NCBI GenBank assembly: GCA_040285825.1
Contig: JAUPSS010000011.1
Location: 1 to 64,000, forward strand
Reading direction: 5' to 3'
DNA length: 64,000 nucleotides
DNA from: Eukaryota sp. TZLM1-RC
Taxonomy: Eukaryota > Metamonada: BaSk clade
Positions 32,071 to 42,839 of this stretch are shown in pieces. The position numbers and the translations under genes are program-made. Below the pieces are notes generated by a model that worked only from the letters and a program-made list of their open reading frames with translations, was not told where the DNA came from and made no database searches. Position 1 is the first letter of the stretch. Each line of letters opens with the position of its first letter.

Positions 32071-34374
32071 ATGATTGAACTTATCTCTCATTTTGTATCC
32101 GAGGAAGATATCATCGCAGTTGATGTCTTCAGGAGTCAGATATGCATGGGTACTTCTACAGGAAATCTCATTAACTATGACCTTGAACGAAGCACTTCAT
32201 CTCAACTCAATGCCCACTCAGGCCGAGTTACCTCCCTTCAAATTCTCACTATACAACCCTACGTTCTCTCCTCTTCATTAGATGGTACTCTCATCCTCAA
32301 TCACTTTCCATTCAACAAATTTCACCAAAAACCAGTCTGCATTTATCCTCCTCCTTTCGATCCATCCACCTCTACGCCTTCTTCTGTTCTCCCTATCCAC
32401 TCCATGGCCATTGATGAGTCTCGCAACGTCATTCTCATCTCCCACTCTTCACACCCTCTGACCACCAACCCTACTGGTTCTTCCACCATTTCAATATTCT
32501 TTCTTGAAAACACCAAGACGAAACCCACCCTCAAGTTCTCCCATACCCTTCTTTTCCCATTTCCTCCCCCAGTCTCGCTTCACTTTATCAAGGACAGATA
32601 CCTTGTTGGTAAGTTCTTGATAGGAAGAACATTCTACTCTGAATCGTCGTTAGATGCCTTTTACCAGTTTGACACAGATTCCATTCTTTCTAAATCTAGT
32701 TCGAAAACAATGATTTCCAACCCTGTCCCTCAACGCCCTTCACCCACTCTCCATGCTTTGCCTCCTCTCCTCGCTAATGCTGGGGAAGTTCCTGCGATAG
32801 GCGGAATACTTAAAAACCACGGCTTTGTCAAGTTTTCTTCTCTTACTTCTTCGCTTCACCACAATGTTCCTTTCCCTGTTGTCTCTATGACCAGCATTAG
32901 ACTCCCTTCTGGCCCAGGTTTAGTTGTTGCTGCTAGTGGAGGTAAACGGTCTGATGGGGTGATTGGGGGTCTTTATTGTTTAGATGTCCGGAATGGCTTG
33001 GTTGAGTTTGAGTTTAAAGCACCTGTTAATCAAGGTCAATCAATCAATAATTTGATGGGGTATTTGGTCAAGTCTACCGAAAAGTTTATTATTGTTGTTG
33101 CTAAACTACCAGGGACTAGGAAGAGATTTATTTGTAATTTTGCGATTAATTTCTCCTTTCCCGTTTGTACAGAAGTTTCAAAATCTAATCTATATTTCAT
33201 AAGGAATAATGCAGACTCTGTTCTTTTAAAGAGCATTAAGGAGAACAATTCAGAAATTAATCTTTCTATTTCTGAAATTGATCCGGTTAACCTTTATCTT
33301 TACCCCCAACCTAAAGATAAATTCAGTCTGAATTCAAGTGTTTCATTCGATGTGCAAAGTGATTTTTATGTCTCTTGTTTTATTTTTAAAGAAAATTCAA
33401 CTATTTTAGCCTGTGTTTATTCTGCAAATACGAAAAGTATTGTCTTTTCATCACCTTCAAAGGTAATTAATTCGGTTTTCTGTCGTGACTCGGTCAAAAA
33501 CCTTGTCGAATTCCAATCAAATGTGATTGCTATACATGAATCTGGATTGACTTTCATTGACTCTGTTGATGCTGACGTGTCGTGCAAGTATTTTCAATCA
33601 GATATGATTGTTTCCTTTTTGGCATTTGAAGATTTGTTTATTACACTACGAAACATTGATAGCTCTTTATTTATTGTCTATTCAAAGCTAGATTCAAACA
33701 AATCTTTTATTGATTCGTATCAGAAATTCCTTGTAAACATTCCTTTTTCTACTATATCTCCTATATCTTTTGCTGCCGTTTATTCCTCTGTTTTTGGGAT
33801 AGTATGCTTGGACACCCCTTATATTGTTAGACGGCAACCTACGTCATCAGAGCTGATGATTACGGAAGTCAAGATATTTCCTCACGGTTTTTGCCCTTCT
33901 TTTGTGACTAGATGTGGTGGATTTTTAGGTTTTTGGTCAAATAATTGTGTAGATGGAAACAATTCTATTTTTGGTTGTTTGCTTGACATGTTAGGAAGTA
34001 AAGTCATTGCTGTTCTTAAAAGTAATGATGCCTGTATTGATTTGTATTCCTTGAATAACCATGTTTGTGGGTTATTCCAAAGTGACTCAGACTCGCTCAA
34101 ATTAGGAATCTTTTCATTGGATCATTTATGTAAAAGGATATCTTCTGGGAGATCTTCAGTTGCTTCCAAGTTCACCAACCAGTTTAAATCACGAAATGTC
34201 TCAATTGATCATCTGAGGCTGGTTCCAAAAACATTAAAATCTCCTTTACCTTTGCTAACAAACGTTTCATTGCCCAACAATGTGGGAAAACCGAATAAAT
34301 CTAATAACACTGTAAATATCAGCGAATCACGATCAGCTAGCAGACTTTTAAGAAAGTTTGAGCATTTGAGTTGA
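32071..34374 (+). CDS. WD40/beta-propeller-like protein, 767 aa
   Basis: One uninterrupted frame. The first 90 residues have two WD-like units (QICMGTSTGNLINYDLE and a S-GRVTSLQI...VLSSSLDGTLILNH stretch), as in a propeller domain. The middle (residues about 90-230) is rich in Ser, Pro and Thr. The rest continues as short beta-rich segments such as ITLRNIDSSLFIVYS. The length and N-terminal propeller recall Vps or trafficking adaptors, but nothing diagnostic is seen, so the function is open. No signal peptide or membrane segment. Coding composition is even throughout and no intron is needed. Confidence 0.8.
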   Translation: MIELISHFVSEEDIIAVDVFRSQICMGTSTGNLINYDLERSTSSQLNAHSGRVTSLQILTIQPYVLSSSLDGTLILNHFPFNKFHQKPVCIYPPPFDPSTSTPSSVLPIHSMAIDESRNVILISHSSHPLTTNPTGSSTISIFFLENTKTKPTLKFSHTLLFPFPPPVSLHFIKDRYLVGKFLIGRTFYSESSLDAFYQFDTDSILSKSSSKTMISNPVPQRPSPTLHALPPLLANAGEVPAIGGILKNHGFVKFSSLTSSLHHNVPFPVVSMTSIRLPSGPGLVVAASGGKRSDGVIGGLYCLDVRNGLVEFEFKAPVNQGQSINNLMGYLVKSTEKFIIVVAKLPGTRKRFICNFAINFSFPVCTEVSKSNLYFIRNNADSVLLKSIKENNSEINLSISEIDPVNLYLYPQPKDKFSLNSSVSFDVQSDFYVSCFIFKENSTILACVYSANTKSIVFSSPSKVINSVFCRDSVKNLVEFQSNVIAIHESGLTFIDSVDADVSCKYFQSDMIVSFLAFEDLFITLRNIDSSLFIVYSKLDSNKSFIDSYQKFLVNIPFSTISPISFAAVYSSVFGIVCLDTPYIVRRQPTSSELMITEVKIFPHGFCPSFVTRCGGFLGFWSNNCVDGNNSIFGCLLDMLGSKVIAVLKSNDACIDLYSLNNHVCGLFQSDSDSLKLGIFSLDHLCKRISSGRSSVASKFTNQFKSRNVSIDHLRLVPKTLKSPLPLLTNVSLPNNVGKPNKSNNTVNISESRSASRLLRKFEHLS

Positions 34375-35272
34375 CAATATGTTGAATTAATTCAATTAAT
34401 TAAGCGCCAGTCAAGGAGATTCCGATTGACTTTCAATTTGTAAATTTTTGGTTATTTTGATTAAACATTGATTTATTTTATCAATCAGTAATCAAATGTA
34501 CAAATATTAGCTTTACCGAACTTCTGAAACAGCCTTCTGTCGGCTGTGATGGAGCGAAATCCATCGGCACAATAGACAGCAGAATCATCATAATGTGTAT
34601 CAGAATGTATCTATAACTTTTTGTATAACTTTTTGTATTGTTGAATAAACCTACTGTTACTCAAGAGTTTGCTGCTACCAAGGTAGAATCAATCTCACTT
34701 TGTTTTAATTCAATGATCTCAGGACACTGGGTTTTCTTGTGGATTTTGCAAATTTCCACTACTTTTATGAAGTTTATGATTATTTATGTGTAAGTGTAAG
34801 ATAAGGTTTTTTCACTTGAAATTAACTTATCAGTAAACTTCTGTGTATAAATGCTTGCTCAGTGCCTCTTAACAACCATCAATGACATTCAACTTGGTTA
34901 TAAAAATCAGAGAACTTAATGGGAAAAACACTGTTGGCTGTCAAAGTCAAACAATACAATTGTGAGCTGTAGCTAAACGTGACCTTTCGTTTATGGAAAG
35001 TATCACGTCATCACTAGTTTAAATTGTATCTATTTTATCTCTAGTGCATGAAAAGCAACACATTATCATTTTGATATCAAGTTTCTAATCAAAAATTAAT
35101 TTTTCTTCAGGTTTGGTGCTTATTCAAAAGAACCAGCACAACAATCAGGCTTCACCAAAAATTGTTCAGAAGACCAGCTTAAAGAATAGGTTTTTGCTTC
35201 ACACTTGCCAAGGAACAAATGGAAAAAATTTCGTTAGATAATGAAATTAGCTAAAACTTAATAAAGTCATTG
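34375..35272. other. spacer, possible short exon only
   Basis: A minus frame near 34596-34484 reads DDSAVYCADGFRSITADRR and ends with a stop followed by AATAAA, so it might be a last exon. The remainder, including AT-rich DNA with repeated ATAACTTTTTGTAT, has no assigned function. Confidence 0.3.
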
Positions 35273-35420
35273 TTACAGATGATGTCTATGATAATGAAAT
35301 AAGTGTCCTTTTTACACCGATGCAGAGGGCCTGAGTTTTTGAGAAGTGGAAGATTTTATCCTTAAAGATGAAACCCTTTTCATTGAACCTTGGCTCTCTG
35401 TAGGTATACCGGTCTATCTC
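35273..35420 (-). ncRNA. candidate Fanzor guide-RNA/right-end region, family A copy 1
   Basis: About 150 bp between the end of the recognisable nuclease and the element border. It shares long blocks with 60444-60605 (ATCTTCCACTTCTCAAAAACTCAG, ATCGGTGTAAAAAG, ACTTATTTCATT). There are several substitutions and two short indels, so it is less conserved than the family-B counterpart. Confidence 0.3.
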
Positions 35421-37250
35421 CACCCTTTACGTGTGCTTCCATCACTGCCAAAATTTTCGACGCAGTATCTCTATTCCACAAACATTCACATGATTTACAC
35501 ATGGTAAGCCCGTAACGAATAGACATCTCATGCCTCTTCCATGGCCTAGGATTTCTGCACCATTGGAATGTTTCAACTGTTTTCTCCGCTTTCTTACAGT
35601 TGAAACAACAGCAACTGGTTCGAAACTCATCAATTAAAAAGACCTTATAACCAGCCTTTTAAATGAATTCTCAAACCTTTTCCTTTGGTATTTTCTTTGA
35701 ATTTCATGTGTTCTCGTTCCCAGTCTCCGATTCCAATAACTACTTGGCTGGGATCACTAATTACTGATTTGAATCTCTGAATCATCTTTGCTTCAGATCT
35801 TGTGCGATTAATCTCAGTCCACCATCTTAGTTTCTTCAATATTTTTTGATGATAGACTTCACCAACAATACTATTCACAAAATTCTTTTGTTTAATATAC
35901 TCCATAAATCTATCAAACCTGCAGCTTTTGGAATTGAATTGGGATAAAGTTGCTTTTTCATTCTGTTACAGATTTAGTCGTGTGAACATGATTTCTCAAC
36001 TTGAATGAGTAATCAATTTCGTGGGGAATATTGATTTCTTGAGGTACTTTACCTCTTAATCAACTAATTGTTTTTTCAGTTATTTGATTAATTATAGTGC
36101 TTAAAGCCATCCTTTGTTGCTGCTCTTCAGATGGTTCATAATTGGATGGATCAATCACTCTACCAGAAGAGTTACTTATTGTGATAAGAGTGTCATTACG
36201 TATGCTGTCTCTTATTCTTTTGAATTTGGAACTTTTCGACTCAAATATTTGTTGATTTTGAGTGTACCTGAAATGAACATATTTATCTCTCTCAGGTTTT
36301 TTTGAATGAGTCATTCCAGTAGCTAAATTGAAATAAAAACATAGAGTAGATCAGATTTCCCTGGATCAGCAGCAGCTGTGGTCATATCTTGGAATTCAGA
36401 AGGATTGATTCTGGGGTCATCAATATTTTTTTCTTTATCTTTCAATTCTTTTGTAGTTACTTTGTACTTTTGCAAGTCCAATCTAGATTGAATGAAACTT
36501 ACTGCAATTCCATCACTCTCAATATTAGACATGATGTACTTGGAATCTTCTGAATAAAGTTCAGTGTTGTTAATCTCATCCATTTTCAAAAAGGTATTCC
36601 ATAAAACCAAATCAGCGGCTTGATTATTACATTAATAGGAGGAGGACTTTTGATCAAGAATGTCCTTGAATTCGACGAAGAACAAGTTTTAATGAACTTG
36701 TCCTGTCAATTCTAATATACGAGGAAATACTAGAATTCTTCAAAGGCAGAGCATGAAAGAGTTTGCTCTTCTCATCTTCTAAATAATTATTAAAATAAAA
36801 CATTGCCCTCAAATAGTAATTTGATATTGGCGAAAAATCAAACTTTGAATACTTTTCCCTTTTGGAATTACCCGGAAAGTAAATGAGGGATCCGGTCATT
36901 AATGAAAAGCGGAGTATTCGATGAGACTTTGTTTCTCATTGCAGAAGTTTCGCCATCAATATCTCTACATCCTTCTAGAAGGAGGAATTTAACTTTGTTG
37001 ATGAATGATGAAAAGTTTTCTTATCTTGCTTTTTCAGGACATTTTTGTTTCTCTTAACATCATAAACAACATAGACAAACCGATCCAAGTAATCAAAGTA
37101 ATGCTCATGGATGTTATTATTGAAATTCACAATCAGTTTGTCAATTGTGTAATAAAAAAATTACTTATTCCTTTCTTTGATAAAACTTTTGGAACAAGTT
37201 TTTCTCTAAAGTGTTGGTGATAGAATTCCAACAACAAAATTTTCTGCAAC
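35273..37250 (-). pseudogene. Fanzor family A, copy 1, frame-broken
   Basis: Minus strand, from N terminus to C terminus: NNNIHEHYFDYLDRFVYVVY (36.9-37.2 kb), PLKNSSISSYIRID (36654-36899), TTAAADPGKSDLLYVF (RuvC-I, 36323-36610), a helical arm (36062-36314), VVIGIGDWEREHMKFKEN..GKGLR, then DEFRTSCC..C..AEKTVETF and C..C..LWNRD (RuvC-III and zinc motif). These are in the order of Fanzor/TnpB nucleases. Single-base shifts separate the blocks. It is closely related to the copy at 60444-63207, which confirms the alignment. The shared 3' non-coding part ends at CATCATCTGTAACAA (minus strand). Confidence 0.88.
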
Positions 37251-37499
37251 ATTGATGAAAACGTTACTCATTTTAAGGTCTACAATGAAATTCATCTGTA
37301 AAAAATGGCGTTTGCAGCTCTTTAATGCTCGTACCGCATCTTTTCTGCGAAAGAATCTCGTATGCGGTTACTTGATTCAGTAGAATGATAGAAACACACC
37401 ATGTACAGTGACTAAAAAAAGTTTCAAGCTCAGTATCTCATGTTGATTGTTAAAAGTAAAAATTGTTTTTTACTTTTAATTATTGTAAACATTTTATTA

Positions 37500-37680
37500 C
37501 TTTCAAAACAAACTATACGACAAGGTTAAAATTCTATGTCGTCATAACCCAAATCAGCCAAGAAGAATTGACTGGAGGTTTTTCTTTCATAAACGCGTCC
37601 AAGAGATAACAAAGCTGAAGATAATAAGGGAACAACATCTTTGAAAATTGAAAATACAATTCTGTTGTTTATTGAACAAA
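37500..37680 (-). mobile_element. LINE 3' fragment (minus)
   Basis: Contains TCTTTGAAAATTGAAAATACAATTCTGTT, the word that in other copies encodes the conserved tail (NRIVFSIFKG read on the minus strand). It reaches into the upstream part of the next frame, which is why I start that gene at 37747. Confidence 0.5.
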
Positions 37681-37746
37681 AAGTCATTGATCCATCATAC
37701 GTCAAGTCTCTCTTTCGGCTTTCAACATTCCTCTATCCATTGTTCT

Positions 37747-38481
37747 ATGTTTAATGATTCAAGTTCCTTGGAATATGAATCTCTCAAACATGAGCATGAT
37801 AGAACTCTTACATCCCTATCTACATTACGTGAAATCGTGTCTGTGCTTCGACAGGAGCTTCAAGATAGCGATAAACTGAAAGAAGAAGCTTTATCTTGTG
37901 TAGAATCTCTCCAACACGAACTTGAACTTCTCCGTCCTTATAAACGCCAACATATTGAACTCACTGACACTGTTACCTCATTACAAGAAGAACTATCCCT
38001 AACGCGACGGTCACTCACTCAACAACAACACCACAACCAAGAACTAAAGTCTGTGCTGCAGAAACAGAAACAAGCGAGAAGATATGAGTCTCAACGGGCA
38101 GAGACAGCTCTTATGTACATTAATGATTCTTCTATTGAAAGAGACTCAATCATAACACAATTGACAAGTGAAGTGAGGAAACTGGAGCAGGCAATTGAAG
38201 AACGAGATCGGCTATTGGTTGACAAGCACCGACCTAATGCCGACATAACACGAACTTTTTCTTCACCATTATCATCACCACATCCATCAACTTCGTATGT
38301 TTCTCTTTCAAAGGAAAATGTTGCATTAAAGTCAGTCGTGGAGAGGCAAAGTGAGGAATTGGGGAGGCTGAAGAAGAGGTCGAAAGTCGATGTGGATGTT
38401 GAAAGACTTGAGCAATTGTTGTTATTAAAAGATCGAGAAATACTGGAGCTTACCAATGCATTGTTGTCTGGTCAGGATTGA
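37747..38481 (+). CDS. coiled-coil protein, 244 aa
   Basis: The frame is open from 37648, but the first 33 codons overlap LINE-like DNA, so the ATG at 37747 (MFNDSSSLEYESLKHEHD) is the better start. From residue about 10 to 160 the sequence is Leu, Glu, Gln and Arg in heptad spacing, followed by a Ser/Pro-rich linker (TFSSPLSSPHPSTS) and a second coiled coil to the end. It is probably a structural or centrosomal/cytoskeletal protein, but no family was recognised. A TTGGTTGA-type simple repeat follows the stop. Confidence 0.75.
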   Translation: MFNDSSSLEYESLKHEHDRTLTSLSTLREIVSVLRQELQDSDKLKEEALSCVESLQHELELLRPYKRQHIELTDTVTSLQEELSLTRRSLTQQQHHNQELKSVLQKQKQARRYESQRAETALMYINDSSIERDSIITQLTSEVRKLEQAIEERDRLLVDKHRPNADITRTFSSPLSSPHPSTSYVSLSKENVALKSVVERQSEELGRLKKRSKVDVDVERLEQLLLLKDREILELTNALLSGQD

Positions 38482-38508
38482 TTGGTTGATTGGTTGGTTG
38501 GTTGATTG
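38482..38508 (+). repeat. TTGGTTGA-type simple repeat
   Basis: TTGGTTGATTGGTTGGTTGGTTGATTGG directly after the coiled-coil gene. Confidence 0.7.
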
Positions 38509-38829
38509 GGGGTTTTTCGGTAATGTGATTTTTTATTTAATTTATTTAATTTGTATTCTGTATTTTTAAAATTTACTTATCTTAATTTTATTGTATTTTC
38601 AAGATGTATATCTTTTTTAAAATCATTTCTGTTTGTCCCTTCATTTTGAAAATGGAATTCTGCATGTTTTTCATGCTGCTAATCCTTTCTAATATACAAA
38701 GTTACTTTTCTTTGAGAAATGGATTCAAAATAAGACGAAGTCATTGAAAATAAATAGAAACTTGAATAAATAAAAGATTAAAATGAAAAAAAATCACCCT
38801 TGACACGGAAAAATACTTCAATCAATCAA

Positions 38830-39642
38830 TCAATCCTGATAGCTTTCAAAACGTTCCAAGTCATCTTTATCCTTGATCTTGAACTTTTCTTTACCATCCC
38901 ATAAATCAGCAATTACAACTTTACCATCATAAATTCTTCCATTAAATACATGGACACAATCCACTGCACAAGCTCGTTCCTTGAATCGAACTGTCACAAT
39001 ACCTTCGGGGTTGTTACTAAAAATAGAAACCTTCTCAACATGACCAAACTTGATACACTCTTCATGTACATCTGCTCTCAATTCTGATGTCAATCCAGCC
39101 TCTGTCTCCATCTCTTGAATGGTAAACATGTTACGTAGAACCACTGTTCTGGTGGATGGAGGAGGCTCACTGGATTCTTCCCAACCCAAAGCTTTTTGAT
39201 ACTGTTTTTTAAACCTTCTTCTCCGCTCTCTAGCTGATATTGTGGAGATGTTCATTGATTTGGATGTTCCTTCATCCATGGTGTTCTTCTCCCCTTCTGG
39301 TTCCCTCGATGCTGGAGAGACAGAGATCGTGGGAAGAGAGGGTCGAAATAGGGAATCATCAAGAAGGGTGGTGGCCAATGATACCGATTCTGGACGTAGA
39401 TAAATTATCTTTGCATCTCCCTTTAATGAACCATCTTCATTTCGGTAAAGTTTTATCACTGGTTCATGTGTTTCTTCACTTTTACGAATAACGCCAGCTT
39501 TGGAGAAGTATTGAGCTACTTCGTCAATATCAGTATCAAGGGGAAGGCCTGTGACATAGATTGATGTAGGACGTTTTTCTACGGCTGTTTTCTCTGGCTC
39601 ATCGACTTTCTGGCGTTTGAGTGGTGGTTGATCAGAGTCCAT
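38830..39642 (-). CDS. Tat-SF1/Cus2-like splicing factor with two RRMs, 270 aa
   Basis: Assists U2 snRNP in the spliceosome in other eukaryotes. The N-terminal RRM (residues about 28-115) shows SIYVTGLPLDTDIDEVAQYF and GDAKIIYL. A basic linker (ARERRRRFKKQYQKALGWEES) follows. The C-terminal RRM is of the UHM kind: TVVLRNMFTIQEMETE, EECIKFGHVEKVSIF, EGIVTVRFK and GRIYDGKVVIADLWDG. The order and the linker fit HTATSF1/Cus2. It is shorter than human HTATSF1 because the acidic C-terminal tail is missing. No intron. Its start lies about 13 bp from a short LINE piece and 60 bp from a longer LINE. Confidence 0.92.
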   Translation of the reverse strand: MDSDQPPLKRQKVDEPEKTAVEKRPTSIYVTGLPLDTDIDEVAQYFSKAGVIRKSEETHEPVIKLYRNEDGSLKGDAKIIYLRPESVSLATTLLDDSLFRPSLPTISVSPASREPEGEKNTMDEGTSKSMNISTISARERRRRFKKQYQKALGWEESSEPPPSTRTVVLRNMFTIQEMETEAGLTSELRADVHEECIKFGHVEKVSIFSNNPEGIVTVRFKERACAVDCVHVFNGRIYDGKVVIADLWDGKEKFKIKDKDDLERFESYQD

Positions 39643-39654
39643 TGAATCTAAAGC

Positions 39655-39702
39655 AGTTGAAATTTGTAGAAGAAATCTTGGTTCAATGAATTCTGTCCCA
39701 AT
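39655..39702 (+). mobile_element. very short LINE 3' end (plus), facing the next LINE
   Basis: TTTGTAGAAGAAATCTTGGTTCAATGAATTCTGTCCCA is the reverse complement of the LINE 3' word at 39770-39810. It sits head to head with the minus-strand LINE, upstream of the Tat-SF1-like gene. Confidence 0.6.
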
Positions 39703-41935
39703 TTTTTTTAATACATATAAAAATTATTATTTATTGAACTTTTACACTTGATTAAACTAATTCATAACTAATAGGACGAATATCATTGAACCAAGATTTC
39801 CTCTACAAAATCTTGATCTGCTTGCTGTCTAGCTAAAGCTTCTCTTATTCGATTGAAAAACCGAGGCAATCTATTAAAAATGGCAAATTGAATCCGAGAA
39901 CGCCATAAAAAATATCAAAACTTTTCATTGTGTTTTGTTGAACCATTTTTTGGAAGTCATTCAAAAAAGTTTCTGGTTCTACTGATAGTCTTCCGTTTAT
40001 CGAAAATGGGAAAGCAATAAAAACTAGCTCTGTATTTCTACCAGCATTAGCTTCTTCAATAACTTTATCATATTTTCTATGCTTTTCTTTTGCTTTAAAA
40101 CCAAGAGCACTTGCAGGATTAAGTTTTCTTCTGTGAACCAAAGTATCATTTGCAACATTACATGAGACAAAATCAACGATAGTTTCAGAGTTCTCAATCC
40201 AATCACAATATACATCACCTCTATCATCAGAACCAAAATCATTCAGAGAAAGTGTTTCCTTCAGCAGAGGCTCTTTGATACACGATATTCTTGCAGTTTG
40301 TGCTATAGTGAAAACAGTGTCTCTAACAGCATCATGTAATGAAGAACGATAAGTTATCAATTTAGAACAATCCAGAGCATGGCGCAAAGTGAGTTGAGGT
40401 GAATTCGAACAAATAGATTTTTCTTTTGATAATAATTGATTCAATGGGGATATTCAAATGTAATCTCATTTTTGTTACAATTGCTTCATTAGTGGCACAC
40501 AACCCAAATCTTTGTGGTACAATGGTTACAAAAAGTGAAGAATCTGATGACTTGTTTTCACAAACACCCATTTCCAATAACAATGAGTGAAGATCTTGAT
40601 TTAAAACAGCCCAGTTGCATTCATTATTATAAAGATGTTTTTCATACATTCCAGTCAATCGTTTCGGTAATGTTCGAAGAGTGTAGTTCAAATTTAAAAC
40701 ATTTTTTTCTGGAATATTGCCATTGAATGATTGGGGAAAGCATCGACGCCATTCTTCTACATCAATTTTTGAAATTTCTTCATTTAATGCAAAAACAGTG
40801 GAACTTTGCGTTGCCATTAATGAACCTTCCCAATCTGCAAATCTTTCGGAAAACTCAAATATTGCATTTTTGCATCCACCAATAAAAGCACACGAAGTAA
40901 GAACAGAAGCCTTCGTCCATCCTAAACCGCGATAATGTGGACTAAGATAAGCATGGTCTGGAATTTGGAACATTTTACATTCCAGTAATTGTGACAAAAC
41001 TTTTACACGTAACTCATTAAACTTCTGAGCCAAAGGCCTAGTGACGAGAGGATTTGTAGATCAAAATATATGATAGAAGTTGGAACTAAAACACAGTCTT
41101 ATAATGGTAAATTTGATGTGTTTTGGTATATCTAAATTCATCATTCGGTCAATATTGTAGGAAATTGAGTTCAACTTTTCAAACAATTTGTTAGTAATTT
41201 CATCATTATTTCCTAAAAACGAACCCAAATGACGAATAGCATCAATTGAATATAATTTGGCTTGAAATTCAATACCATCAACTATTGTGGAAACTGGAGA
41301 ATTCGATAACAAAACACATTTAAGTAAATTAAGTCGGAGACCAATTTTGGTAAATAATTCTTTAAAACATACAGTTGCTTGTTTCACAATATTTAAATCA
41401 CCAATAAGCACAACATCATCCATATATGCAATCATTTTTAGTGAAGGAAACATCTCTTGAATTTGCAGTAGAATAGGATGAATGGCCAAACAAAACAAAA
41501 GAGGTCCTAACGGATCTCCTTGCTTTACGCCACTTGATGAACTCAAAATGTTGTTACCAAAATGTAAATTAGAATATGTGCAATATGTTGATTGAAAATA
41601 CGGTATTAATTCCGGCATATATTGCAACAAAGCACCATGAATACTGCAACGACTGAGTGAATTGAATGCATTATTAAAATCCAATGAGATACAAACATTG
41701 GATTCATTTTGGCGAAATAATTCATCTGTAGCAAATATCGCTGAAGATACTCCATCAGTGGTATTAATTCCATATTGAAAGGGTAATAAAATCGTTTTTG
41801 CTTTTTCATTGAACCTGCTTAAGCAACAAGCAGAAATAATATTATGTATGCTCTCAGAGACCGCAATAGGACGAACATCCATTTTTGAATTTTTGATACA
41901 TATTTTATTCAAACAAAATTGTAAAAACTAAAAAT
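39703..41935 (-). mobile_element. LINE with readable reverse transcriptase and endonuclease domain
   Basis: The best LINE copy, 5'-truncated. Frame 41912-41061 is the reverse transcriptase: SLDFNNAFNSLSR, GVKQGDPLGPLLF and AYMDDVVLIGD (catalytic Asp pair). Frames 41033-40362 and 40444-39845 follow after a stop and a shift. They hold RHALDCSKLITYRSSLHDAVRD, where Cys and His of the zinc motif are retained, and RGDVYCDWIENSETIVDF, which resembles the PD-(D/E)XK-type endonuclease of R2/CRE elements. The 3' end is marked by TTTTTTTT (39703-39711), a poly(A) on the minus strand. Confidence 0.9.
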
Positions 41936-42330
41936 CAATCTCCTTAAACTCCACATATACTATTCAAAACTTACTTACAGCATTTTTTTCATAACATTTT
42001 TCTAGTGATAAAAACGATCTAGAAACAAGGCTATACATTCCCTTAAAAATAGAAAATTTTTGACAATAGATGAGAAATCGTCTAGAAATGATAAAGCAGT
42101 TTTACCCAAGGTTCCAAATAAAGAAAAAGCAAAAGGACAAAGAAGATATTGAGTATGTGAGTTGGAATTCAGATTATTGTTTTTTTCAGCATACTTGATA
42201 ATTTTCGCTTCTTCAGCTCTACGTAAAGGTGAATTATAAGATTGTGTCAGTGTTTCATTTGAGCTGTTTGATACATCAGTAGATCTGACATAAATAATGA
42301 TCATTGATGCATTAAGTCCAGGAACTATTA
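41936..42330 (-). mobile_element. LINE 3' fragment (minus)
   Basis: Frame 42304-42002 encodes STDVSNSSNETL and FAFSLFGTLGKTALSFLDDF, the C-terminal part of the LINE protein, cut at both sides. It lies tandem to the LINE at 39703-41935. Confidence 0.75.
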
Positions 42331-42839
42331 GTTATGAGTTGATTTTGTTAAGTGTGTAAGTTTAATAAATAGACCTTCTATACAAACAAATGAAGAAAAA
42401 TTCAATTTCAAGACGTTTTTGGTCCAAAACGAGACAACAATGGAAAGTAGCGCTAATAGGAAATGATTAAACTCTACAATAATTGATCATTACCATTTTG
42501 AGTTCCATTTGTTCATCTTTATCCTAGTTTTCAATAAACACAAAATTCGGTAAAAAACGTCAAATCGTTACAAATTTTTTGAAAGTGATGCTTTGATATT
42601 TTCTGGTGAGGTCAACTGAAACCTGATTGTAATCGATGTAAATTTTTAAAATTCAAAATGACTACACTAATGTTATTTTGTGCTTCCCGTGGTTGTTTGT
42701 CCAATATACTGTCAGCTTCAACATTGACTACAATGAATTTTTGAAATTTTTTGATCACTATGTTGTTTACCACCTTATGCAAAATGAATAATTAATGAAA
42801 AACTAAATGAGAATTTATAAAAACTAAAAACTAATTAAA
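42331..42839. other. spacer, nothing recognised
   Basis: AT-rich, lies 3' of the large UTP10-like gene. Confidence 0.4.

Noticed and set aside
34500-34680. Possible solo LTR (repeated TATAACTTTTTGTAT, AATAAA)
   Set aside because: No second copy, no TG...CA ends and no target duplication could be found.
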